A stretch of DNA of 64,000 bases. It comes from Ctenosaura bakeri. Its lineage: Eukaryota > Chordata > Lepidosauria > Squamata > Iguanidae. The stretch is taken from the NCBI GenBank assembly GCA_948474755.1, contig CAOLHI010002508.1, forward strand, positions 62,001 through 126,000, written 5' to 3'. The notes below the pieces were generated by a model. That model worked only from the letters and a program-made list of their open reading frames with translations. It did not search any database and was not told the DNA's origin. This document shows, one piece after another, positions 44,506 to 57,339 of this stretch. The position numbers and the translations under genes are program-made. Within the stretch, counting starts at the first letter, position 1, and each line of letters opens with the position of its first letter.

Positions 44506-47500
44506 CTCCTCCCTTCTTCTTTATGAACCAATAACTATACTAGTTCACACCTACCATCTATTATCTACTGCCTTTACTATTCCCTAAAAAACAAAGTAGT
44601 CTCATATTCAAATACAGTCAAATTACAAAAATTGTAAAGACATTACTCAACAGGATTTAAAAAAAAACTTGTTATCTTCTCATATATCTATAACAAGACT
44701 GTAGTTACTGGATCAGGATAAGAGTGTACCTACTTTTTAAAGAGGGAGAGGATTTACAAAACAAAAGCTTTTAGGGGGCAGGACAGGAGATGTTTAAATA
44801 TCCCACCCTGCATACTAGTCTAGACTGAGGCTGTGCACGCTTCCATGAAAAAAAGCAAAGTATCTTAAAATGGAAAATAGATATTTAAGATATTATCTGG
44901 TTTAACCTAGAACCAACTGACTAAAATCACCAGTGCAGAATAGTCATGCTGAGTGAGGAAGAGCTGCCAACAAAAAAAATCCTCATTTGGGTGTGTAGCC
45001 TGCTCTTCCCATAGCAACTCGCAAGTGGCCAAGATCACAACTGCAAAATAGTGTGCGGGTGTGCTTTGCATGTAGGTTTTGGGTAGGGATGGAAAGAATA
45101 TTCAAAAATATTCAAAAATGTTTTGCCAAGAAACCATGACAAGAAGAATCCTGGACTGATAAGAATCTTCACAGTTGAGGACTTACTCTGCACAAGATTC
45201 ACATGTGATTGGTGCTTGTTCGTATTTGCAGAAAACAGCATGTTGTTTTCTGCACTAAAATACCATGTACGGATTTTGTACAGAATAAATCCTGAACTGC
45301 AAATTGTCTTTGAAAACAGAAGTTTTCAAACATTTTCTTGCAGCAGGAAGAAAATTGCTAAAATTATTTGTTACATTCTTAGTGTTGGAGAGGGGTAATT
45401 CACAGAAAAATATAGATTTAGAGGCACATTCTTCTGTTAGCAGCAACTCACACAGCACACGCAATGAAACTAAATCAAATTATTCAGCTCATGAATGAGA
45501 GCAAAAGAGGGGAAGAAAGAGTAAAGTGCATACCCAAAACACTTCTTTCTATGTGCACTCCTTGCACATAGAACATAATCTAGTGACTAAGGTTAGGAGT
45601 GAAAAATTGTGGTGATGGGAGGTTAGATCACCATAAGGACCCCCAACATTATTAGATGAATAAAATGAGTCGTACTGCAGTTGGGGAAAGTTTGCTAGCT
45701 TACCCACTGCTTTTTTTAAAACAGATTTTAAAAAATAATTTGACTCCATACCCTTCCACAGTTAGGTCTTATATGCTGTGCTAAACAAAATGGTTGTGTG
45801 ATTTAGTCTAGCTGGTCCTGATGCACATGCACATACAGGCTTACATGCACATCTCTCTCTGTCTCCTTCTCCCTCCCTCCCTTTCTATCTCTTTCTCATT
45901 CTCTCTCTCTTGCTCGCACACACACACACACACACACACTCACACTCAAGCACATAAACACACAAAGAGATTTAGTTTTCTTCTCTGTCTGTGTTCTGTT
46001 CCATTGGTGCTTCTATTGCCATTTAGGGGTATGAATGATTAACAACGTCTAAAAGCAGTGCTTGCCAGTTTCCAGGTGATCAAGTAATGCATTGCCTGTC
46101 CATTAGAGGATCACGGCTACCATTTTCTTTTGCTAACTATATCAACTTTTTGGAGTCTTAAAAAAAAAGTTTGCAGGTGAATCAGTTATTGCTTTATACT
46201 CCAGAGAGCAATTTAATGAAAGAAATAAGCACAGTAAGCATTAGTCATTCCCCTGTGTTAAAATGTGGCATTTTAACAGCAGGCAATAACTGAGATGAAA
46301 TAGTAGAGACAGTAAAAAAATGGTGATGGGGAGTGAAATTTTACCACGATGTTACTGGAAATTACGATCAACAAAATATTCTAGTATTTTTTTTTCTATT
46401 GCTGTTCTGCTGACAAGTACAAATCATTTGGTAAGATGTCTAGTGCCAAATACGATCTGTCTTCCATGACATAGCTTCCACATGGAATCAAAATATGTAT
46501 TTGAAGATATGCATCCCAGTATTCCTCTACCTTGTTCTAGTACCACAGAACAGAGCATCCTCCACGTTTCTGTGAAACTCACTTTGCTCTTTACTTAAAA
46601 GTAAAAAGTTCAGATTTACTTAAAAGAAATAAAGTTAAAATGCTAAATAAAATTTGTTAGCCTTTGGTGTTAACAAGAATATTTGGCTGGAATCCTCTAT
46701 GGCAGTTACAAGTGCATAACCTAAGAGTTACATACCCGTAACAGTTCTGTATTTGTGATCTCTATGTAGCCCCGAGTTTAGGGACTATGTAGGGACTATG
46801 AAAGTCCCTACATGTCCCCACTTCAACAGTTTTTATGATTGGTTGGAGTCCATTCTCCTGTAGATGGAGAAACAGCTGGCTGAGAGTCCCACCTCATCTC
46901 CTTTACACGAGTGATCTCTGGCATAAGGGGGAATTGCAACAGGCATCCTGTTTCTGCCTGTTGCACTAGATATCGCTTAAGGGAGAGGTGGAAACAGCAG
47001 CCAGATGCTTCCTGATTGACAGAAGACCCCCCCCATTGCTCACAGTGGGTACTTCTTGATAAAGGGGGATGGGGGGTCAGACCAGGATTCATTGCATAGC
47101 ACTGTCCACATAGAATTCTACCCTTAGTTCCTACAGCTATTAAAATTAAACTAGATATGATATCTAATTAAAAATGTGAAACCAGGTGCTTTTGATTAAG
47201 AGCAGCCTATGACTATACAATGAGTAAAACCATTGGAGTTGGAACACTCTGGGCTGAATCCTCTTGGTGTCTTATACCTGTGTAAGGCTACCTACAGAAG
47301 CAGTTGGACATATTTTTTTCTGATGCACAACACCTGCATTCTCTTCAAGATTGTGAAGGTGGAGCTTTTCATGTGGGTCACACTGTCCTTTGTGAGCACA
47401 AGGAGGCATATGCATTTTCTTTGTGAAATGTCACAATTCAATAGTGAGGTCACATTGGGCTGCCACCACGTAATTCTGTGAGTGTAAAGTTATGCTCCAT

Positions 47501-49499
47501 CCCATCAGTGCCAAATCTTGGCCTTTGCATATATGCATTTTCTTTTCTTTCAGATGGGACAGACAGCTCAGGTTTCCTAAGCCTGAGGAATCAGTTTTAA
47601 TGAAGAAATGTTATCTTCCTAATTGAACTAGTGTGATTTTATTCATATGTTGCAGTAGCAGAACACACGTCAATTCAATGCATTGCTAGATACATTAAAA
47701 AGAACTTGAGACCTATAGTTAGTCTCAGCTGACCTACTAAATCAATGGTAACTTGGTAAAGCAACATTTATGTATTGAATGAACGGATCTATTCCAGTCA
47801 AAACTAACAATTGGACTCAGCCCCAGATGTAATTTTATTAGGACTATGGAACTGATGCACGTTCTTATTTTAAAGCTCATTTTAAAGCTAATCTAGTGGA
47901 CTGTGCAAAGCAGACCAATAGTTCAAAATGAATAAAGATATCTCATTATAGTTTGCATTGTACACTTGGAGGAAAGTCTCCTTGGGTCAATGTTTCCTCT
48001 ATTCTCTTCTCATCATCATCTATATCCCTCACTTTAAATGAATCTTGTTCTTTCTAATGTGTCAGTTTGCATTCTACAAAGACCCAACATTTTAATATTA
48101 AAAAACATTAAGCCTGCAAATACGTCATATTATGCTGAGTCATACTGGAAAACATTCTATACTTTATTATAAAGTACATCTATGTTAATTTCATTTATGT
48201 TAGATCTTTTTTCCTCCCCTAACTTGATCAAAAGTCATGTCAACTAAGCAAAAACCCTTTTGGCTTAATGAGTTGTGCCAAGTGCTTGTGGTGCTCACAG
48301 AAGTTCCAGGATGTCAGGAGACTGCAGTTGTCAAAGGACAGGCCCTTAATGGATACATTATTTAGGCAATATGGATATGGTATAGCACTGGGAACTGGGA
48401 TGGCTGTCAGAAGCAGAGTGATATATTTAAATCCCATATTAGAGGATTACACATGGAATCCAGGCAAGTGAAACCCAGTTTCTGTAGGCCCACAGGGGTG
48501 GACCACTGTAGAAGGTTAGGGGACCACGTTACCCCCTGAGGAGACCATGAGTGGCCACACTCTCACCACATCCCTGGCAAAAGAATCAAGAATTTTTTTG
48601 TCCCCTAAATGCTTTCAGGGAGCCCAGGGGCACTTTGCCATGTGTTAAGGGCCCCCCAGGCCCAAGAAAGGCCTTTTTAAAAACAGAATGTGAGCAGAAG
48701 TCACTTCCTGTTCATGTCCTGTTTCAAAAAAGGTTTCTCATGAGCCTAAACTGTTGTCTAAAAACACAGAAAAAATGCCACCCACAGTACTTTGGGGACA
48801 CTGTTGAGCATTTTTTGACCTCCTGCAACCCTAGGTACTGCAAAAATGGCACTGGAAGCCATATGCAACCCAGTTTGCAATTTTCCCACCCCAGTCATAA
48901 ACAAATGTCCAGATTCTTTCAGCTGAAAATACTTTTTGCAGATAATGGTACTCTCTGTCCTACAGATCAACATGCCATTCCAATTACGACCTAAAAGCAA
49001 GGAGATTACGGCAGCACTAACAACTAAAGCCTTACTATTAAGCTCACTGTGCTATGTGATATGCTCAGTGAAAAAGAGAAGCCTAAAAAAGATATCACAG
49101 AACACAACTGTACCCTCCCCCCAAAAAAAAGAAAAGAAAAGAAAGAATAAAAATAATAGAGTTACAGCAGTAAGGAATTACTTTATCTTGGCACAAATCA
49201 GAGACCACAAAAGCATGACCCCAATTTTTTTCCAGACATGACACTTCCTGACTTAAAGCTGTTTGACATGATTGAGCACATTTATATCAAGATAAATTTT
49301 CTAATAACTTGATTTGGATGCAGAAATGTACTTGCAATGTGACCCCTCAACAGGACTCTTTAAGGGACTGAGATATATATGTAATTCTTATGTGAGTAGG
49401 AGTTGATTTCTCTAGTAATAGAGATATCCATTGCCTCATTCAGCTAGCTGAGAAAATGAACCTTTTCTCAGTACTTTGTCTCACAGTAACATTTTAGTC
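44506..49499. other. No gene seen (about 5 kb)
   Basis: Mostly AT-rich. A TC-rich/(CA)n run is at about 45855-45945. Two larger ORFs (48551-48994 and several under 110 codons) have no recognisable domain or splice context. No confident transposon was recognised in the longest unassigned stretch of the window. Confidence 0.45.
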
Positions 49500-49502
49500 T
49501 TA

Positions 49503-49924
49503 GGCCCTTTTGCATGGCATTTGCCATGCGAAAGGGCTCCTCGAGCATCACACGAATGTGAGGAGCGGTCCACATGACACATTCACAATCGCGCGATGCT
49601 CCAGGGTCTGGCAGGCGCAGCTTGCACACTTTTTCATTTTCGGCTTTGAGCCGAAAATGGTACGCGATTGCACATCGCTCTGGGGCCCCGCACACACTTG
49701 CTGTGCATGTGGAGCTCTGGAGCCACGGCACTCGTGCTTCCTGCTCCAGTGCAGCCTGGGAAATTCCCAGGCTGCACTGCGGAAGGAAGAGGCGGGGCTC
49801 TCGTGCGAGCAAGCGGTGGCTGCGGCAGAGCTGAAGGAACCGGGACACAAGAGCCTCTCGCTGGTGGCTGCTCGCACGATCCCCGTACCCCAGCTCTGTG
49901 AAAAGGTGCGTTGCAAAAAGGGCC
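49503..49924. mobile_element. Harbinger-like MITE, 422 bp, GC-rich
   Basis: Ends GGCCCTTTTGCATGGCA and TTGCAAAAAGGGCC are inverted, and a TTA duplication flanks them (49500-49502 and 49925-49927). TTA is the usual PIF/Harbinger target. The interior is CpG-rich with many small inverted repeats (e.g. TCGGCTTTGAGCCGAAAATG). No transposase. Open frames on both strands are compositional. Relative at about 57466-57872. Confidence 0.85.
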
Positions 49925-50067
49925 TTAGATTTGTCCTTTCACCTGCAAGAATTTCTGGTTAGCTCATTTCAGCCTCAATTATGATTATAGTTAGTGACTG
50001 ATTCATTGTTGTGCCCTTATGAATGTGGTTTATGTTTTTTATGCACGTTAATATTGTGGTAACATCA

Positions 50068-51150
50068 ATGTGGCATTGTTGTTTGAGTGTTGGACTATGA
50101 CTCTGGAGACCAGTGTTCAATTCCCTGCTCAGCCATGTGTTACTGCAGGTTAGGCCTCCTTGGAGATAGCATAAAGATATCATTCTGATATCAATAATTT
50201 GGTTCTCTTCCACCACCACTCTCCACGTGTTTGTGAGGCCCCCGGACAAGCACAGAACTAGGCTCGGCCATCAAACGTTGCAATATCCCAAAACAATATA
50301 GGCAGGCCAGAAATAGCCAGATCACCACTTTAGGAGACCTCTCTGCAAACACCCTCGTTATGTATGCATACTGTTTACAAAGGACTCCCTGCCCCAAGCA
50401 GGCAACTTGGCAAGCTGAATACTCAACTGGCAAGCACTGATCATTTGCATACTGTCTACCTCTTTGTCAATTCAGACTTAACTCAATCATGCTAAATTTT
50501 GACCTTTCCAAAGCTTTGTCTCGTGCCGGAAACTCATTGTTTTCCCCAAGTACAGAATAGCCTGCAGTTACACTTCTCCCTATAAAAACCCCTGATTCCG
50601 AGACCTTCCAGACTTCCATCCAGCCTTGCTGCTGCTTTGTTTGGCGAGCTGTCCCCTCACTCCCACGTACTAAGACTCCATACCAACGAGCTCAATCTTC
50701 AGACTGACCAAGCTTCAGGACAGGTGCCGTATCACCCAATTCAACAATTCCTCTCAAAAATCCCTCTATACCTCTCCAACCTTTATTTTCTATAGTTACT
50801 TGTGTGAGTGTGTTGCATACACTGTTTGGCTGTATTTAATAAAATCTCAATTATTTTTAAACTTGGTGTACTCCTTAGCTTGGCCTGACCCTGTAGACAT
50901 TGGGTAAAAGATTCCACTGTGTTGCCCTGCCTCTCGCATTGCTAACTTGTGCTCTAGCTAATTTCCCCAAACTTAGTTAGTTGAAAGCGCATATAGGTAT
51001 CCCTCCCGGGACCCCCAGTAAACAGGGTAACACATGGAAACTTACTGGGTAGCCTTGAGCACATCACACTCAGCCCCAGAAAACCCCATAATGAGGTCAC
51101 TATAGGGTTGCCATAGGTCAGAAATGACTTGAAGGCACACCACCACCAAC
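50068..51150 (+). mobile_element. tRNA-derived SINE interrupted by an LTR
   Basis: Left part 50068-50137: GTTTGAGTGTTGGACTATGA, CTCTGGAGACCAGTG, CCTGCTCAGCCATG. Right part 51033-51150: CATGGAAACTTACTGGGTAG, then CCCCAGAAAACCCCATAATG and GTCAGAAATGACTTGAAGGC. The two halves join exactly at the CATG duplication made by the LTR. Confidence 0.85.
50138..51032 (+). mobile_element. Solo LTR, 895 bp
   Basis: Begins TGTTACTGCAGG and ends CAGGGTAACA. The 4-bp duplication CATG flanks it (50134-50137 and 51033-51036). CCCTATAAAAACC near 50578 is a TATA-type promoter signal, and TTTAATAAAATC near 50836 a polyadenylation signal, both on the + strand. Shares CCTGACCCTGTAGACAT and TGCCCTGCCTCTCGCAT with the other LTRs. 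No internal viral genes remain. Confidence 0.9.
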
Positions 51151-51159
51151 ACAACAATT

Positions 51160-51560
51160 CCTCCTCCTCTTCCTCCTCCCCCCTCCCCCCTCCTCCTCCT
51201 CCTTCTTCCTGTTATCTTTATTTCTATCCTGCTTTTCTCCCCAAGGGGACTCAAAGCGGCTTACAAACTTAAAAAAGCATAATTAAAAACTGTAATATAC
51301 AAAAGTTAAAACACAGATTAAACAGCAGTAATGATTAAAACAATGTTAAAATACATATTAAAAAACAGCATACAAGGCAATTAAATAGCAATTAAAATAA
51401 CTAGCACTATTCTATATACAAATTACATATTAAGTGCCTGCTGGAATAGGGATGTCTTTAACTGTTTCCTGAAGGTAGGCAGGGAGGGTGCCAGTCTGAC
51501 CTCTTTGGGCAGGGAGTTCCAGAGCCTGGGCAGGGAGTTCCTCCGTATGGTTTTCTCCAT
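51160..51560 (-). mobile_element. L2 LINE, 3' end
   Basis: Complement of an L2 3' end: CTTTATTTCTATCCTGCTTT then CTCCCCAAGGGGACTCAAAG. The minus frame at about 51423-51560 reads RRNSLPRLWNSLPKEVRLAP and SLPTFRKQLKTSLFQQAL, the conserved ORF2 C-terminus. A CT-rich microsatellite (51160-51208) marks its tail. Confidence 0.88.
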
Positions 51561-52135
51561 AAATAAACTGGAAAAAATACATGGTATTACATGAAACTTT
51601 GGAGCAGAGGTTCTAGTGGCAGGTGTTTTAAAACACAGAGTGCATGACCTAAAGCTGAAATGGCAGTAAGAAAAAAAAAAGATTATCTCTGGCACAATCA
51701 AGAATGCACACCCTGGGATCTTGCAGAGCATTAAACATTTTCAAAGAATTATGTGTGACAGGCAAAATTGAAACTAGGGGAGAAGTTTCCAAACTGTACA
51801 ATATGACTAATAGATGTACAATTTAGTCCCTTCAGTGGATGTGGACTCAAATGGGACAGCAATCTCAAGGCACCACTTCCTGAAAGCAAGATATGAAACA
51901 AGATATGTTCTTCTCCATCTTACTACAAGAGATAATACTATAAAAGTTGTGTATAAATTACATTTATACTCCCAGGAAAATAAAAATAAATCATAACAAA
52001 CAGCTATCCTACTTTGTTAGAGGAGGTGTGGAGCACTGAGCTCCCTCCTTCATATCTGGGTCCAGTATCCCAAAATGCGTGATGTTTGGAAACCTGTTAT
52101 AAGAGAAATAAATGACGTCACAAATCAAAGAATCA
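51561..52135. other. No gene seen
   Basis: Unassigned sequence. No exon or confident repeat. Confidence 0.45.
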
Positions 52136-52143
52136 GATTAAGT

Positions 52144-52448
52144 CAGGAATTTCCAAACGGTGTGCTGTGACACATTAGTGTGTCACCTGAAGTGTGTAGG
52201 TGTGTCGACTACAATCTTGGAAATGTATGTTATTATTTATAAATCATATATTTTTAAAAATATATGAAAGGTTTTCATGAGATGTGTTGTGTCCCCATAC
52301 ATTTTGTTATTACAATTTATGTATGTGTCTGTATCTCTTATAAGGGTTAGCTTAACCTCTGGTTTACTAATAAAACTGAATTACTGCGTCGCAAAATGAT
52401 GCATGTCTAAAAAGTGTGTCACCAACATGAAAAGTTTGGAAAGCTCTG
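52144..52448 (+). mobile_element. hAT MITE, 305 bp, with 8-bp target duplication
   Basis: Starts CAGGAATTTCCAAACGGTGT and ends AAAGTTTGGAAAGCTCTG. The exact 8-bp duplication GATTAAGT flanks it (52136-52143 and 52449-52456). It is the opposite-orientation relative of 21372-21697; the shared core includes TGTGTCACCAACATGAAAAG. Confidence 0.92.
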
Positions 52449-52519
52449 GATTAAGTAATGGTTTGTTTTTGTTGTCAACATTGCAAGGAGACAACGACAG
52501 TGTACAGAACAAGGCGTTA

Positions 52520-53320
52520 TCTACCTATTTAATTATTTAATATTCTGGTTCCCCCCCCCCAACAGGGGATCCAAGAAAAAATATAACATTTTTAAAGTGA
52601 ATACAATTAAAAAAACTGCTAATATAATTTCTGTTTAAAAACACAAGGTAAAAAACACAAGATAAAACATCATTAAGAGATGCTTAAAAATCATTATAAA
52701 AAAATTACACACACCCATTAAAAACTTTATGTAATACAGAAAAGTCAAAGTTTGTTTGTCTGTGTCAGGTGAAGACCTCATATGATTGGCTGTGTGAGGC
52801 AAAGAACTCATATGATTGGTTGCCTAAGAAGATTCTATGGAATCCTGGGGTTTGCAGTTTAGGGAGAGGCCTTTAGAATTCACAGCAAGAGAGCTCTTGG
52901 GCCTGTCTTGAATAGGCTGGTTGCTACGGAAACGAGGCTTAGCAGCAAGCAGAAGGGCAGTGAATTTCCCTCTGGAACCCAATCTCTGCATGTTAATAAC
53001 TCTGAATACAAATTGGATTTGGGAATACGGGGAAAAGTTACAGGTACTGAACAAGACAGTTTAGGGAATTAGAGACACAGGATCTTAAATCTTTCTAACA
53101 AGTATTACCTGTGAGAAAATAAAATCCTGGGCAATGCCAGGTAAATACACTAGTCTGCCATAAGACACTAAAAGCAAAGCTTCCTTAAATAGAAAGATCT
53201 TTACCTGCCAGCAGAAATACAGCAGGGGTGGGGTGAACCAGACCTCCCAGGGAATGGACTTCCATAACTTGGGAGCAGCCACTGAGAAGGCTCTATCTTA
53301 TGTTGTTACCAGACCATATG
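52520..53320 (-). mobile_element. L2 LINE fragment interrupted by repeat X
   Basis: Left part (52520-52743) is decayed 3' sequence. Right part (53158-53320) gives, on the minus strand, AAPKLWKSIPWEVWFTPPLL and QVKIFLFKEALL, the L2 ORF2 C-terminus. The interruption 52744-53157 is repeat X, inserted later. Confidence 0.7.
52744..53157 (-). repeat. Unclassified repeat X, copy 2
   Basis: Complement of 37826-38212: AAAGTCAAAGTTTGTTTGTC at the left and GGCAATGCCAGGTAAATACA then CTAGT at the right. The middle holds CTATGGAATCCTGGGGTTTG then CAGTTTAGGGAG, sequence shared with the palindromic MITEs. An embedded repeat of GAACTCATATGATTGG is duplicated within 40 bp. Confidence 0.75.
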
Positions 53321-53559
53321 CCCCCACTCCATGATATAATTTAATCAGAAAATATCATTTAACTGGCATGAGATATAAATTATACACTAATGACTGCAAT
53401 ACTATGCTGGCGAAAGAGGACAGGCTGAACATGACATGTAGGTTAGAAGGGAACTCAGGGAATGTCTAGGTCATAGTCAGGAAAGCTCAAGTAATAATGG
53501 ATTTTCAAATGTCCCCCAACAACTTGACCTTTAGAAACAATAGCACCTGAAGCTGTCTC

Positions 53560-54130
53560 CAATTGTCTTCAACCCACTCCCTTTTCCTGCCAAATTTCTC
53601 CTTTATTTCCACACCTGTCTCACCATTAAAGAGCTATCAGGATTCCCATCAGTCCTTTGCCACCTAATGCTAAAGTTATTAGCTTGTTCTGGACCTCATT
53701 GTTTACTCTATCAGACAGCTGTTAGCACCCTCCCCTTCAGGGCAGAAAAAGAATATTTAAATCATGGCTCTGAGGCAGCTAGCTCTAGTACTCTGGATAT
53801 GTCCAGAGCGACGGATAGACCGTCACTCTGTTGTTCCGATTCCCATTCTGGTGATACCTTTGGACCCTAGTATGAGCCACATCACTTCGTCTCTTCTATC
53901 CAAATAGGTAAATACCACCTATTTCACTCTAACTTCTCACTATCCAGTTTCTCCTCCCTTTTCCTTCAGTGAGCCTTGTGTGGTTGTGAGACTGCTTGGA
54001 TCTTGTGTGCATGTGGTTGTTAATTCCCCCAATAAAACAAAGACTCTTTGAATCTCTGGCTAGTGTTCTTGCATTAGTACTGGTATATAACCTAGATCCT
54101 GCTAGGTTACCCACCTCTCGCAGGCCTCCC
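53560..54130 (+). mobile_element. Probable LTR fragment
   Basis: A TATA-like AATATTTAAATCATGG (about 53752), CCCCAATAAAACAAAGAC (about 54026) and a 3' portion resembling the solo LTRs (CCTAGATCCTGCTAGGTTAC, CCACCTCTCGCAGGC). Termini are unclear and no target duplication was found. A truncated or different LTR subfamily. Confidence 0.5.
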
Positions 54131-55204
54131 CACTTTGAGCTAATATTCCCTGCTCTTTCATGGAGGTACTGGCATCATGGATTGATCTCTGAGTCACATT
54201 TTGGGGCACCAGGCATGCCCAAGATGGTGGAGGGACTGCATGAAAGACTTCCTCTAGAGGTCTTAGAGCATGGACAGGATAATATAAAAAGAAATGGTTT
54301 TTAAAATAGTCTGAACCCAAGCTGTGAAGGGCTTTGAAGGTCATAACCAGCACTTTGAATTCTGCCCAGAAAGAGAACAAAGAGTTGATATCATTATTTC
54401 TAACAGCAGCTCACCTTGTAATAGTTCAGAGATGGAAGCATCTGGGTAGACTTTCAGTTGACAGGTGTTTTAATAGAATCAGAATCCAGAATTTCTAGGA
54501 GAGCAATTACACACAAAAACAGATATCCATCTGGATTTGAAGAACCAGAACACTTTTAATTCTACCTAGCACTCTTTCCCCCCCTTTTCAGGAAAGAATC
54601 TAACACATTGGAACATCTCATTGCAAAATGATAGGTTTTGGTCAGACAAGACACACCAGAACAACAGTAAGACTTTCTTGTCAGATTAGCTGCTCAGTTG
54701 TGGTTATTGTTCTGTACCTTTTTTAATTTGTTAATGCTCCAATATTAACAAATATTCAAAGCTTGGAAAAGTTTCTGTTCTGGAGTACGGCTCTCAGAGT
54801 TCTCAGTCAAGTATTAATGTTGATGTGCTATGCTAGCTTTTAGGCATTAAAATAATTGAATATGGCTATTTTGTATCAGCCATAATTTCTGCTCTGTTCT
54901 AAATATTGTAATAATTCACTGTTGCAACTGCTGTACATGAAAAATAAAATGTTGCATGCTCTAAAAATCACAACTAATAAAGCTGAAGCTATGAAGCCAA
55001 AATCATATAGCTTTTGTGTGAAAAGAGATGTGGTCACAAGACAACAAAGCTTTCTGTAGCAACCACATTCTGTACACATAAGCCATGCCTTTTTTCACTA
55101 CAAACACTAGATGATGACTACTGCATTTTTGTATCTTCAGTATGTGTGGCATATACAGCCCTATATTGAACAAATGCAGAATTGAGTTTGGGACTGGAAA
55201 AAAC
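54131..55204. other. No gene seen
   Basis: A piece at about 54320-54370 (GGTCATAACCAGCACTTTGA ATTCTGCCC, split here) shares words with the LINE-like fragment at 17080-17320. The rest is unassigned. Confidence 0.45.
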
Positions 55205-55390
55205 ATGTTGTAGTTATGGGCCTTGAAGTTGACTGTGACTTGTGTTGACATTATCCTAAGTTTTCTTGGAATATTTGTTCAGAGAGTGTGACAGGGTCAC
55301 CCAGCAGGTTTCCATGGCTGAGCAGAGATTCAGACCCTTATCTCTCAGGGTCCTAGTTTAACACTCAGCCTACTATACCATGTTAACTGT
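55205..55390 (-). mobile_element. tRNA-derived squamate SINE
   Basis: Complement: GTCACCCAGCAGGTTTCCAT, GGCTGAGCAGAGATTCAGAC, TCTCTCAGGGTCCTAG and ACTCAGCCTACTATACCATG. Confidence 0.75.
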
Positions 55391-55780
55391 CAGAGTAAGC
55401 ATCCTAAACTACTCAGATTTTCTTCCAAATATATTGGTCTTGATGCAGTTCTAGATACTGGATAACTGGTCTTGCTAATAAGATTTTCTCACATTTATTG
55501 CTAATAAGATTTTCTCACATGTTCTCATTATTTGTTGCAGTAAGAGCAAGTGAAAATATCGAAGTCTACCGTCTGTAGGTTTTGTAATCTCCAAATTTTA
55601 GCTATTTGATTCTAATACAAAAGAATATGTGGCATATATTGGGGGCAACAAAAGGAGCTTTTGCACTAAAAAGATTAAAGCAAGAGAAAGAAGGAGAAGT
55701 CGTTAATAAAGGAAGAAAGAAAGTCACTTTCATGAATTGCTCATTCAAGTGTATTACACTGCATTTTCTGATGAATATGG
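55391..55780. other. No gene seen
   Basis: A 20-bp word TGCTAATAAGATTTTCTCAC is directly repeated at about 55471 and 55499. Nothing else recognised. Confidence 0.55.
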
Positions 55781-55782
55781 AC

Positions 55783-56040
55783 AACAACAACAACAACAAC
55801 AACAACAATAATAATAATAATATTTATTTCTATCCCATCTCTCCCCATGGACCGAGGCGGCAAACAACAATAATACGGTAATTATATTAAAAAACATTAA
55901 AAAACATACCCAATCCTCCCCACCCACCAACCCATCTAAAACCAACTCCCTAAAACACACAACAATTAACAATGAACAACAATCCACTGACTATTAAAAG
56001 AACAGCAAGACAGTTGGTGGGAGGCGGTGGAAGTACTAGA
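55783..56040 (-). mobile_element. L2 LINE, 3' end, with (CAA)n(TAA)n tail
   Basis: A tail of CAA and TAA triplets (55783-55822) is followed by TTTATTTCTATCCCATCTCT, CCCCATGGACCGAGGCGG and ACAATTAACAATGAACAACA, the complement of the 3' end at 25935-26475. It ends near GGGAGGCGGTGGAAGTACTA. Confidence 0.85.
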
Positions 56041-56959
56041 AGGTGTTGGCAATTTCCTTCCTGTCACACATATAGTTGTCTTTCTCAGTTAAGATGACTT
56101 ACTGATATCTCATCTGACACTTTTGAAGATAGTCTGTCTTAATTTACTTCTCTGTGAACATAGTAAGGATTCCTGGAAAGTGCTGACTGGTAGGTCCTGA
56201 AGTATCAATTTTTGTACTATTTATTCAAGATTATTTTACTTGTTCAACATTTGGTGCCTCACAGGTGAATATATGAACTTGTTCTCTTAATGATCACCAA
56301 TGAGGTGAGATAATGTTAAACTGTTCTTCCTTTTGATGTCCATTTCATGTGATAGTGTTTTCATACATGCAATTTTCTAGGCCAACCACTCCAGCTTAGT
56401 TTTTATAAATTGTAACAGAAACAACAACCCAATATATTACAAAAATAAGTGGTAAACAAATAAAATATAAATTGGTAAAAATGCTCAAGACTGTCAAATT
56501 CAATAAAAAATAACATTGTGTGACTGTTCACCAAACCAAAGATACAATACATTTTTATAAATCAAAAATGTTACCAGTCATACTTCTCCAGTACAACTTT
56601 TTATTTTTTTTCTTTATACTGTCTGGACTGCACTTGACTACTGCCATTAAGAAAAAAAAATCTTGATATTGTTTTGAAGCAAAAAACAAAACAAAACAAA
56701 ATTCTAAAAAACTGACCAGGAAATTCCATTTTGAAGAAGGCAACAAGACATTAATTTCTAACAGCTTGCACCAAAAATTGTCATGCAAAGGTCCACAGCT
56801 TTAACAAGATCCAAAGCAACAAAGGTTTGAATGATTAGGTATCTTAACTACTCTAACCTCAAGAACTATAAGATCCTTTAAGTAAAAGACATCAAGAGTT
56901 TGTCACACCCAGCCAAAGATATGCATGCATATCTGGTCTCCATAAGAACCATAATAATG
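56041..56959. other. No gene seen
   Basis: AT-rich with short A-runs. No exon or confident repeat. Confidence 0.45.
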
Positions 56960-57105
56960 CAATGAGTCTGAGTGTTGGACTATGACCCTGGAGACCAGAG
57001 TTTGATTGCCTGCTCAGCCATGAAAACCTACTGGATAACCTTTCTTAGCCCCAAAAAACTCCATGATAGGTTCTCCTTAGGGATGCCATATGTTGGAAAT
57101 GACTG
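56960..57105 (+). mobile_element. tRNA-derived squamate SINE, 5' head shortened
   Basis: GAGTGTTGGACTATGACCCT, GGAGACCAGAGTTTGATTGC, TCAGCCATGAAAACCTACTG and CCATGATAGGTTCTCCTTAG, ending GGAAATGACTGAAGGCC. Confidence 0.8.
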
Positions 57106-57339
57106 AAGGCCACAATAATAACACACTGGTCTCCATATTCCAGTCTGCTGTAAAAAACTCAAAATGCAAAATTCAAGATGCAAAATTTAAATTTATTGAA
57201 ATTATTGCCACAGTTCTTATTTGTTACCTTAAAATCTTGTCGATGTTTTCTGTCAACATCTCATTTCCTAATAAAATCCAATACGGACCATCCTTAAATC
57301 ATCCTTTCCTATAACATTCCATTATACAATATATTCCAG

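Noticed and set aside
48551..48994. 147-codon ORF
   Set aside because: No recognisable domain, splice context or conservation evidence. Length is within what chance allows over 64 kb.
49510..49962. 150-codon ORF and its antisense partners
   Set aside because: They lie inside a GC-rich MITE and reflect its composition. The relative at 57469-57913 behaves in the same way.
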